NCBI GenBank assembly: GCA_003254925.1 | Contig: QANZ01028622.1 | Span: 1 to 64,000, forward strand | From: Chamaecrista fasciculata | Lineage: Eukaryota > Streptophyta > Magnoliopsida > Fabales > Fabaceae | DNA length: 64,000 bases | Direction: 5' to 3' | Shown: positions 26,901 to 37,100 of the stretch, piece by piece | How positions within the stretch are numbered: the stretch's first letter is position 1 | Layout: each line of letters starts with the position of its first letter | Made by a program: the position numbers and the translations under genes | Notes under the pieces: model-generated | Database searches by the model: none | Told to the model about the DNA's origin: nothing | Seen by the model: the letters and a program-made list of their open reading frames with translations, nothing else

Positions 26901-29552
26901 AAAATATTAGGAAAAAGTTTGGGAGAAAGTGTTGCCTCTCGAAAGCTAGACAACCTTCTTTACATGGCTTTGTAGGATTCTTAGCCATTAGGTGCCTTAT
27001 TGTGAGTGTTTTCTGCTGTGTAATTGCTGTAATCAATCTATTCTTCATTGGAGAGTGGGATTCTTGTAGCTTTTGGTGATTAATACAGTAGTGGGTTCTA
27101 ATGCATTTTGAAAGTTATAACTTCAATTCATCTTTTATTGCACCACTGCCATTACCATTGCCACAGTCACAGTTGTTGTCATTGCCACCACCACAGCTGC
27201 CACTTAGTTGCAGCCACTATCACTATCACTATCACTATCACCATCACCGTCATCTACTACCCACTGTTACGACCATCATCATTGCTATTATCACCTCAAT
27301 GTTTCCAATTCCGTTGTCACCACCATTGGCATCATAATTACCTTTGCAGTTGCCTCCATTGTTACTACCACCACTTTTGCTGTTGTGGTATTACTGTTTT
27401 GGCATTACCTCTACCAAAATATCTATCATCATCGTAAATTATACTACAGTTATTAATATTTTCTTATTAGAAATAAAGTCATAAATTGATTTTGAATAGA
27501 AAATAGCTAACAATTTTGATAATCATTATTTGATTCTTAAGAATATTGTGACGAAACCTGGAACATGTATAAAACATTCATAGGAATGTTATCTTAGGTG
27601 TTAAGCTTCTCTTGTAATTTGAAAAAAGAAAAATATTATCTAAGTAACAATACAGATCTACATATTGGCATGTTCACCTCTAATTAAAATCATGGTTCTT
27701 TTCAGTCTCTCTGAAATTGATTCATCCTTGTTTCAGGATATTATATGACAAACGATTTGTCGCCTTCCATTTTCCAGTCTCCGATGAAGATGCACCAAAT
27801 TACCGCTCAATTATCCAAAACCCAATGGATATGGCTACCGTGCTGCAGCATGTTGATAATGGTCACTACATCACTTGTTCAGCATTCTTACAGGACATTG
27901 ATCTCATTGTTTCCAATGCGAAGGTCTGTCCTTTAACTTTTTGTATTGAAAATGCATTCCATGGCTCTGTTACCAAGTTCTTTTTTTTTGCTGTATTCAA
28001 TTGGTTGAAATTGCTTCATATAGTGTCTGTTACTTTGCTTCCAATATTTCAAGGAAGTCCCAAATTTGATCCTTTATGTTGTCCCCCACCCAGGTTTACA
28101 ATGGAGAGGACTACAATGGGTCAAGGATCGTCAGTAGAGCCTGTGAGCTCCGCGATGCAGTACGCAGACTTTTGTGTGCAGTTTCATGTTAATGTTTTTA
28201 TGCTCACTGATGTCTTGAAAGGATCCTTATCTTGCACTAATGCTCTTCTTTCCTTGCATTTTTTAGGTGCATGGAATGCTTTCACAGATGGATCCTGCAC
28301 TGATTGCATATTGTGACAAGATTGCCGCCCAAGGTGGCCCGGTTCATATTCCTGATGAATTTGGGGGGTCTACATTCCCATCTACTCCGGTTGTACAGCT
28401 AGGAACTACTACTAGAATGAGTGCTCGACTTCGTAATGTCCAACCAGAGGTTAATATGGATCAAAGCTATGAAGCGTTGAGGCGGACAAAGAAGTGTACC
28501 GATGTTACAAATGCAGGTACAAATGCATGAACAGTGTGCATTTATATTATATATATATATATATTTCAGTATTTATTTAAAGGGTTTCTGGAAGGGTCAT
28601 TAATGGTTAATGATTTTGCAGTTTGGCTTCCATTATTCTGTACCATATGAAAATTTGTTAAGTTGAATTGTTTTCCTTGCTATATGCTTGGGTGTATGCG
28701 TCCATGATTGTTTCACTGATAAGGCATTTGTTAAATTCTTGGTTTCCCTATAGTTATTGGATCTTTGATCGTTGGTATTGGATCTCATGTTTCCATTTCA
28801 TAGCTTAGTTCTCAATGAGTTCATTCTTGTTCATTTCCTATTTTTGCTATATATATACCCTCCTATTCATGGGTTAGTCTAAGATGCAAAATTTTATTCT
28901 TGACATGGGATGCAATTGCTGATGTGTCATAATTATAGCCATTGATGTAATTTAATACTGAAAAATAATAAAAAAATAATAAATTTTTTAACCAATCAAA
29001 ACTGTGTATAGAGTCACATCACTAGTTACATACAACTAACTCTTCCACGTGTCATTATCTTATTGGCTCTGACCCACTGCATCCTATGTCAAGAATCAAA
29101 CTTTGCATTATAGACTAACCTCCTATTCATATTCTGATGTTGACGTTCTTTAAAATTTGGTTTCAATAGCAGAAGACAAGTCACGACAGGATCCTGTACC
29201 ATCAAAGTCGTCTCAGGAACATCATCAGGCCGACGATTTAGCTTGTGAAAGACCCGAACCCACTTTAATCGACGGAAATTTACATGGAGCTTGTACTAGT
29301 GAACATGGCGATGATAGCAGCCCAGAAGATGTCACAATGTTAGATGATGATGATGATTTTTCAAGCCAAGTGGAGTCTGTCAAGCAGCATTTTGTGAAGC
29401 GTAGTGAGAATTACAACATTCCGCAGCTCGAAAGACTGTACACGAGAATAATGAAGGGCGTTTTTGAAACCAAAGGTAAAGGAACGAAAGATTTGAAGAC
29501 TGCAGTGTTGAGTTTTTTATTCAAGTTTGTAGAGGATGATGCAAATTTCTGA
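20914..29552 (+). CDS. BRAT1: ATAD2-type nuclear AAA ATPase with bromodomain (At1g05910-like)
   Basis: Ten coding exons join to 1203 residues: 20914-21132, 22615-22716, 22805-24631, 24717-24905, 25054-25196, 25780-26025, 27737-27923, 28094-28159, 28267-28516, 29170-29552. In order: basic N-terminus; long acidic run near residues 180-228; first AAA domain with Walker A GPPGTGKT (about 420-427), Walker B IIFFDEID (about 480-487), and GALRRPGRFDREF with the arginine finger (about 535-547); a degenerate second AAA domain whose P-loop position reads GGEGTGL without the lysine; and a bromodomain starting near 895 with the acetyl-lysine-binding VYN at 972-974. Length and order match Arabidopsis At1g05910 (about 1210 residues), which I recall as BRAT1, a chromatin factor that opposes silencing. 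Expected role: nuclear ATPase reading acetylated histones. The last intron ends in a NAGNAG acceptor. Confidence 0.93.
27120..27330. repeat. CAY-rich low-complexity tract in an intron
   Basis: A run of CCATTACCATTGCCACAGTC-like triplets grades into TATCACTATCACTATCACCA. All three frames stay open by chance because the tract has few stops. It lies in the 1711-bp intron that separates the AAA region from the bromodomain exons. Confidence 0.7.
28871..29120. mobile_element. Mutator-like MITE in the last intron of the ATAD2-type gene
   Basis: The ends are inverted over about 43 bases: GGGTTAGTCTAAGATGCAAA at the left and, on the other strand at the right, GGTTAGTCTATAATGCAAAG; both continue into a CTTGACATNGGATGCA motif. 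The exact 10-bp direct repeat TCCTATTCAT flanks it (28861-28870 and 29121-29130). Long inverted ends with a 9-11-bp duplication are typical of non-autonomous Mutator-like elements. It ends about 50 bp before the final exon's acceptor. Confidence 0.85.
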
Positions 29553-29731
29553 CCTAGTTTTTTTTTCTATCCTCCGTTTTAAAGATTCAATTTAAAAAGG
29601 TAAAAAAAAAAGATCAAAGAACTTTAATGTAAAGGCAGGATTTTCTTTCTCTTGATTGGGTGAAGCCATATCTCTCCATTCTCTATACCCTAAAACGTAC
29701 TCTAATGGTAACATGAGATTAGACTAATCAT

Positions 29732-30083
29732 TTATGAAGCATGGATATTGACACGAACATACTGACACGTCAAATTATTAAAATTACATGACACAACACG
29801 GCATATATTTATATATATAATTAATTAAAAATTCATAAATTTTTATGAAAACTTTGAAAGTTATAATATCTATTCATAATATATGTCTGAAAGTTATAAT
29901 ATCTATTCATAATATATGTCATATATGACATTATTTAATATTGTTTGTCTTATTAAAATAAAAAAAATATTAATTTTATATTTTGAAACTTATGAATATG
30001 TGTTGTATGGGTGTCGGACACAGACACAGACACATGTCTGATACGGTGACACGTTATAAAAATAAAGTGTTCATGCTTCATAG
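29732..30083. mobile_element. hAT-like MITE with ATGAAGCATG ends, older copy
   Basis: The left end is TTATGAAGCATGGATATTGA and the right end is GTTCATGCTTCATAG, with inner GACACGAACA / GTGTCGGACACAG motifs. The flanks CTAATCAT and CTAATTAC match at 6 of 8 positions, as for an old hAT 8-bp duplication. It contains a short internal duplication of AAGTTATAATATCTATTCAT. It lies just downstream of the ATAD2-type gene and is a sister of 44083-44399. Confidence 0.65.
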
Positions 30084-30307
30084 CTAATTACGAGGTGTAG
30101 GAACGAAGGACTTGAGGATGAGGATTAGATGCCAAAATTGGTCAGCGAATGAATGGGTATTTCGTGATGAATCATTGAATAGAGTATGGTATATTGCATA
30201 TAAGTAGAACGTTTCCAATATTGTTTCCCAACATTGTTTCTCATATGCCTGTTAAATATTTTTTAGTTAGATGAGATGTACGTGTAATTATTGTCCTTCA
30301 CGTACTT

Positions 30308-30341
<34 letters not shown>

Positions 30342-31166
30342 NTTTTTTTTTTTTTTGTCAATTATACCCTTAACATTTTACATTTTAAGGATTGTGTATT
30401 AACGTCAAAAGTTAAAGCTATTGATATTTCTGCTCAATTTCTCTGTATTCGAGACTCACCGGTGAGTTTATTGTGGTTGTCGGAACTGAAAAATTGAGTG
30501 GAGAGATTTTTCGTGTTTCTCAATTGCAGAGACCAGTTCGTTAAAGATGACAAACATTCTAGATTGTTCTGTAATTAGTTAGGGACTCGTGAAAGAAAAA
30601 TCTTGAGAATGAAGTATTTCTAAATAATGGAAACTTAAGACCTTAAAACTTAAAAAATACCGTATTTTGGTATAATTGACTCAAATGTGAAATATTCGAG
30701 GTATAATTAACCAAAAAAAACATTAGGAGTATAACTGAAAAATGATCTTATACGTTAGGGGTACCAATAATTCTTTTGCCAAAAAATTTTGACAGATCAA
30801 GAATCTTTAAAAAAATGTAAAGATGACTAGGTTTAGCTTTTATTTTTGGTAACAAGTAGAGATATCAATTTTAAGAGAGATTCAGTTAAATAGTTTGTCA
30901 CTTGGGAGGATAAAGTGCTAACAAAATTCACTAGGGGATCAATTTGTTCATTCCATCTCAATTTACAGCCTATTGACTAATAGGTAAGCATGCCAAATAG
31001 CTAAGAATTCAAATCAACAGCGTTATTGTTTGAGGATTTGCTTTACCAACATTTTACAAGGACGTCAAAATACAAGTTAGTACAACTTGGTCAATACTAA
31101 GATCCCCAGAGGAAGATGTCTGAAATAAGCATTTCTATGATATGATTCCAACAGAAAGAACCAAAC
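30084..31166. other. Convergent intergenic spacer with poly(T) tract
   Basis: This separates two genes that point at each other. It contains a run of about 45 T with an N at 30342. It also has TGTCAATTATACCCTTAAC, answered by a loose inverse (GAGTATAACTGAAAAATG) near 30730, so another decayed foldback element is possible. No gene is seen. Confidence 0.5.
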
Positions 31167-34100
31167 CTATTGGATTGATTTTGCCTTAATCCTTAAAATA
31201 TCCAACATTTGCGCAGCAGCTGATTCTCTTGCTTTACGAGGATTGGAACATGTTTTACCTCCACATGATTGATCAAAGTCAATTCCTTTCACAGTTACAG
31301 TAGCTTCAAATCCACCTTCATGTTTGAGGTAAACAAATAAATGAAATAATCAGTGGATGTGCAAAAAACTTTGCACAGTACGTTATCAATGGTGCATTAC
31401 CTACATTATACAATGAGTAAATTAATGATTTGGTTCTTAAAAAGATTATAAATGTCTCAATATAGTTCCTAAAAGATGCAATTACAATACGCAAATTTAA
31501 AACCACATCTGATTTGTTAACACTCAAAAAATAAATAGATAAACTGATTGTCATTGTATCCTTCAGAGACTAAATTGAGACATTTGTTATCTTTCAAAGA
31601 TCAAATCCTTAATGTACTTAAAAAATTCCCAAGAGGAACTTATTTACCTCCCATTTTGAATCCTACATATAAATTAGACAGCCTTACCATCTGATTGAGA
31701 TACACAATAAGTCGGTAGGATCCAATTATTCTCGCGACATACACCATCCAGTTCCTGCAAGATAATACATGATTTTAAGTAATTGCATGAAAAACGGAAA
31801 AACTGGCAGTATTGGCAACTTTTGTCCTAAGACTACACCCTCCACTTGCTTGTTCTGATATATGTAACTAAACTTTAGTTTGAACTGGGGTCTAGGGAGG
31901 AAAAAGGAAGAGAAGGAACAATAGAGATATCCTCCAATTGTTAGGAAAGAAATAAATTTAAGGTAAAGATAAACCTTAACAAATATTTCCATTCAAAATA
32001 CTGTTTTCCCTCGACCTAAATATCTATCCTTTCACAAAAATGGATTGTAACTCTGTCTCCGATGTAGATTACTGGTTACATGTTTATTTTCATCAGTGAT
32101 ATATTGAGCTTGGGTAGTTTTGTACACATATTCCTCAAAACAAATTTATATTAATACTATGACAAAATTCCTTCCTTTTTTTTCATATCGAGATTGATCT
32201 TTAATATATAATATCATGGATTTTGTTGATTATTCAACTAATATATCTATAGAGTATTTCAAACCCCATAATATTTTTTAAGAAATGCTGTAAATCATAC
32301 TCATGAGTCATGTCACTACAATATCAATGATTCCTCAGAGCTAGCAACACCCTAGTGACCCTTTCTCTCTAGAACTAAACAGGGTTGTGATGGGTCCTTT
32401 GATTAGAGAGGTGGGCATAGGGAAGGCAGCTAGGAATATTTTTCGATTGCCCGCCTGATTTACGAGGTTTCGCCTTGACTAATTCAGACTTGATCTGTGT
32501 TGCACTACAAAGGGTAAACCTAAGACCTTACTAAAGCACTACCAAGCCGCTTACCACTTAAGAATTTGTGTGGATTGGAGAAGAACCCAGATGGTGAGTG
32601 ACAAGTGTGGACTTCTAGAAGACAGCCTACATCTTAAAGGTCTAGTAACTGTTTCACCTTTTCTGCATATTTTTCTGGTTTTATTCTCTGCTATTCTCAG
32701 GTAGATTGTCTCTGTTTTACCGTTTGAATCCCATGAATATCAGTATTTTCATATAAATCCAGTCATTCCCTTTTGGGGTTCCATGATTCATCAGATTGAG
32801 TATGAGAAATATCAAATCTTGTATTCAAATGCTTGAACTTAATAAGTGGACCCCAACTACAAACAACATTCACAGACGTAAATTTCTTAGCCTCTGCATA
32901 GTCAAAAAATTTAAATAAAACTGTTACTTAAATAGCAAATATTCTTGCCTGGCTTGGACTTTGCAAAGAAAGGACAGCCTCTGACAATCTTTTTCCCTTA
33001 ATACAAGATGGTAAGCAGCAGTCCTCAAGATTCTGAGATGTCCTGTCTTGATTTCTTACACACGTATCATTACAGCTTTCTATGATGACTTCAATCTTTG
33101 ACTCCAACGCATCCTTCCCATCTACTTTGTCGAGGAGACACAAATATAAGCAATGGTTGTTTATCTTTCACATGAAGAGAGACTCAATGAAATAGAAAGA
33201 GGCAATTTATAAGTCATAATAAATGAGCCCATCATTATTAAAAAGGGAACACGTTGACATCAGTTGATCTATATAGCTCACCCCACTTAGTGGGAAAAGG
33301 CTTTAATTGCTGTTGTTGTTGTATTAATGACCCAGGCTCTGCCTCATATAGTTATAAAACAAGATCAGAATTGCAGGTCTGACAATAAAGCTTATAACTG
33401 GTCCTATGCAAACATAAATCTGAACTTCTATGGAAAAAAGAGATATTGGTCATTTGTACATCATTTTTTCCAAGGGAAATTAAATAACCTCTAGAAGCAT
33501 CTTAAGCATCAGGGTGATAAATGAAACTGGACAGGCTCTTAACAAGTCAAATGTAAGGAAATTGCTTCTTGCATGTGTTTGTTCAATTTATGAGGAAGCA
33601 TGGCAAACAACAGTGATAGAAAAACATACCAGTTAATATTGTCTGAATTTTTTTATCACACAGAGCAATCTCATCCTCTATCATACGATGCTGAAGTACC
33701 TGAGCAAAATAAAATAACGCTGATGCAAAGTATAGACCTTCTAAGCATTAAAATGGCAAAAATAAGCTAGCATTTAAAATTAAGTAAACAACCAGGCAGA
33801 TGATTGTGAATGTGTTTGAAAGATATTAGTTTAACGGTTTAATTCAAGTAACTAAATTAATATGGTTGTGAACCATGGGCATAACTATTGTTAGATTCAA
33901 AGTTTACGTAGGGAATCAAACCAACAAATAGGTGGTGATAACTGATAACCACAAATGTTCATTTTTATGTTTGATTCAATCAAATTACTCAAGAGTACCA
34001 AATCTAGGGGGAGTAGCTGATGAGAAAAGATGTAAACATTCTTCTCAGAAAACAACAGGTTTTACCAGCTTATTCCTCCTTTGTTCAAGTGCTGCAAGGG

Positions 34101-37100
34101 AAGTTTGTGTCAATTGCTCTCCCTTTGAAGTTAAAATAGCTTGAAAATTCTCAGGATCACTAGAATTGAACTGACTTGTAACCAGGCCACGCTCATGAAT
34201 TGTGTCTTTCCTTACTGTGGTGTTCGTGCAAATTTTGCTACCAGCCACAAGATTGTGGATTCCATCTCCAGTGATGAGCAACTTTGTTGTATCAGCATTC
34301 AAAACCTGTCAAACCAATGGGATGCAGTCAGATGAACTAAAGAAAAAGAAATACGAGAGGTCAACTCAAGACTATGGGGATAACACCGAAAAAAGAGGCA
34401 GGAAATGCAACTATATGGGACACATAGCCTGAGCTTCATAATTTAATTGTTTTCCTAACTAGTTACCAACGTTCAGATATTGACTTCAGTTAGGCTTTGG
34501 CAGTTTTGATTTTTCTACATATTCATATGGAAGGAGTTATGAAGAGGAGAAAAACACAATCTCCAATAAAAACCACAAATTACAGACACATGCATAACAT
34601 TTTAATTAAAAAGTTGCAGAAAAGCAGAACAATATCTCTGACAATCTGTAATGGCAACCACATTGAATAAAAAATGAGCAGAACACCAAAGAAAAGACAT
34701 GAAAACTTCTCATAACCACAATAACTTGGAAGACAATGAAACACCCTTACAATTATGAGCATTCCTCTCTAATCACCACAATGTCACAAAAGGTACACAT
34801 TGCAGCATCTCATTATTCATCTAAAACTGCGAATAGCTTACTCCATAAAGGTAAATGCGCCTGACAGTGTAAGCAAATATGTACAACTGGTTCCTTATTA
34901 TCGAGTCCATAATTTAGATACAAATGTATGGATTAATTCTGGCATAATAAAGACAAATAGGGAAGAAACAAAAATTTCCATTCCAATATTAGGGCAGGAG
35001 TTAAGAATGACAAGAGTGCTTCCCCAGATGGTTTCAAGAAAAATTAAAAATATGGGAAACTGATTATAAAAGATAGAGAAATTTTTTTTAAAAAAAATGG
35101 TAGCATGCTATAGCTTTGGTAGCAACAAATGACGAAATAAAAGTGGTGTTGAGGACTCCCATTGTTTTAATAAGTGATTCAGAAATATCAGGGTAGAATG
35201 ATTTCCTTGCATAAATTAATATGAAATAATCTCAATTTGATTGCTATATGCTGAATCAGCTTTGATCACAGAAATTCTTTCTTGGGGCCATTCTTATTCT
35301 TTTTTAGAGATATAGGTGCCATTTGTTATAAAGATGAGAAATAAGTCCAGTCACATTATTAAAAGGCAAAAAAATAAGTGAGACGCTCTTAAAACTCAAA
35401 CTAGATTATCCAAGTGCACACAAGCATTGAAGACGGAAAGTGATGAACTAGTTACTTGAGGATGTAAATTTCTTACCTGTACAGGGATTGCATATTCCTC
35501 TAAGTGATTCTGTGTAGACAGATTTTCTATTTCTTGATCTTCATCAACTTTTATACTAAAGGCAACATTCTAATATGATTAAAAGGCAAAAAAAAAAGTG
35601 AGAAGCACTTAAAACTCAAACTAGATTATCCAAGTGCACACAAGCATTGAAGACGGAAAGTAACGAACTAGTTACTTGAGGATGTAAATTTCTTACCTGT
35701 ACAGGGCTTGCATAGCCCTCTAAGTGATTCTGTGTAGACAGATTTTCTATTTCTTGATCTTCAACTTTTACACTATTGGCAACATTCTGACATGATTAAA
35801 AGGCAAAAAAAAAAAGTGAGAAGCACTTAAAACTCAAACTAGATTATACAAGTGCACACAAGCATTGAAGATGGAAAGTAATGAACTAGTTACTTGAGGA
35901 TGTAAATTTCTTACCTGGACAGGGCTTGCAGAGCCCTCTAAGTGATTATGTGTAGACAGATTTTCTTTTGCTTGATCTTCATCAACTTTTATACTAAAGG
36001 CAACATTCTGATATGATTAAAAGGCAAAAAAAAAAAAGTGAGAAGCACTTAAAACTCAAACTAGATTATCCAAGTGCACACAAGCATTGAAGACGGAAAG
36101 TAATGAACTAGTTACTTGAGGATGTAAATTTCTTACCTGGACAGCGCTTGCAGAGCCCTCTAATTGATTCTGTGTAGACAGATTTTCTATTTCTTGATCT
36201 TCATCAACTTTTACACTATTGGCAACATTCTGATATTTTTCTGTGTTTAAATATGGAGAAACTGAACAGTCTTCCACATCCATATCCTGTGGCTCCTTAC
36301 AAGAATCAGACGGTCTACCTAAATAGCTTTGGTTATTTTCTTCCAGATTCAGTGATTCAGCATTATTGCTATCAAGACCAACAGACATAATTTCCTCTAC
36401 CAACATTGAATCTTGCGAACTAGTCGAGCATGTTATTCTGTAAAGCATTAATATAACAGTCAGCTCCATTCTGTGAGAGATTTGCGATGAAAACATAATT
36501 TGTTAATGGATGATACAGCAGTTGGATTAATCAGTACATGGAACTCTACATGAACCTCGGCACATTGCTTATTGGACATTTGCAATTTTAAACAGAAGAT
36601 GAATGTTAGCACAAGAATCACTTAAATCCAGCGGAGATAATTGCTTGACCAGGAAAAAATAAGAAGGCCCAATAAACAATTCAGATAGTGAGTTATTACC
36701 ATGATCTTTAGTTGATGTAGAAACAACACAAAAGACTTACTTCAAAGGTGACACCGAATTTAGTAATTTATGCATGCTTTTTTCCTTTTTTGCTGAATAA
36801 TACATATTAAGTATTAGAAGGGCCGACTTGGCTCAGCGGTAAGTACGCTTGCCGTGGAGTCTGAGGTCGTGGGTTCGAACCAGCCTCTCTACAAGAAAGT
36901 AGGGGTAAGGCTGCTAGTATATTCCCTTCCCCAGCACCCCACCGAGTGGGACTCGAACTGGGTTGGCCCTTTTTAATACATATTAAGTTATTAACTAAAA
37001 AAGTACGCTTGATGAAACATACTAAAAATATTATCATCATTAATTAATGGAACACGGATGCAAATTACAGCAAATTGAATCTAATTTTAGTGAGCAAGAA

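Noticed and set aside
27101-27456. Overlapping open frames rich in His, Ser, Thr and Tyr
   Set aside because: They come from a CAY-type low-complexity tract within an intron; no family match and no splice signals that fit.
36820-36900. A tRNA gene
   Set aside because: A and B boxes are present but the cloverleaf arms do not pair, and the sequence continues into a SINE body with flanking direct repeats.
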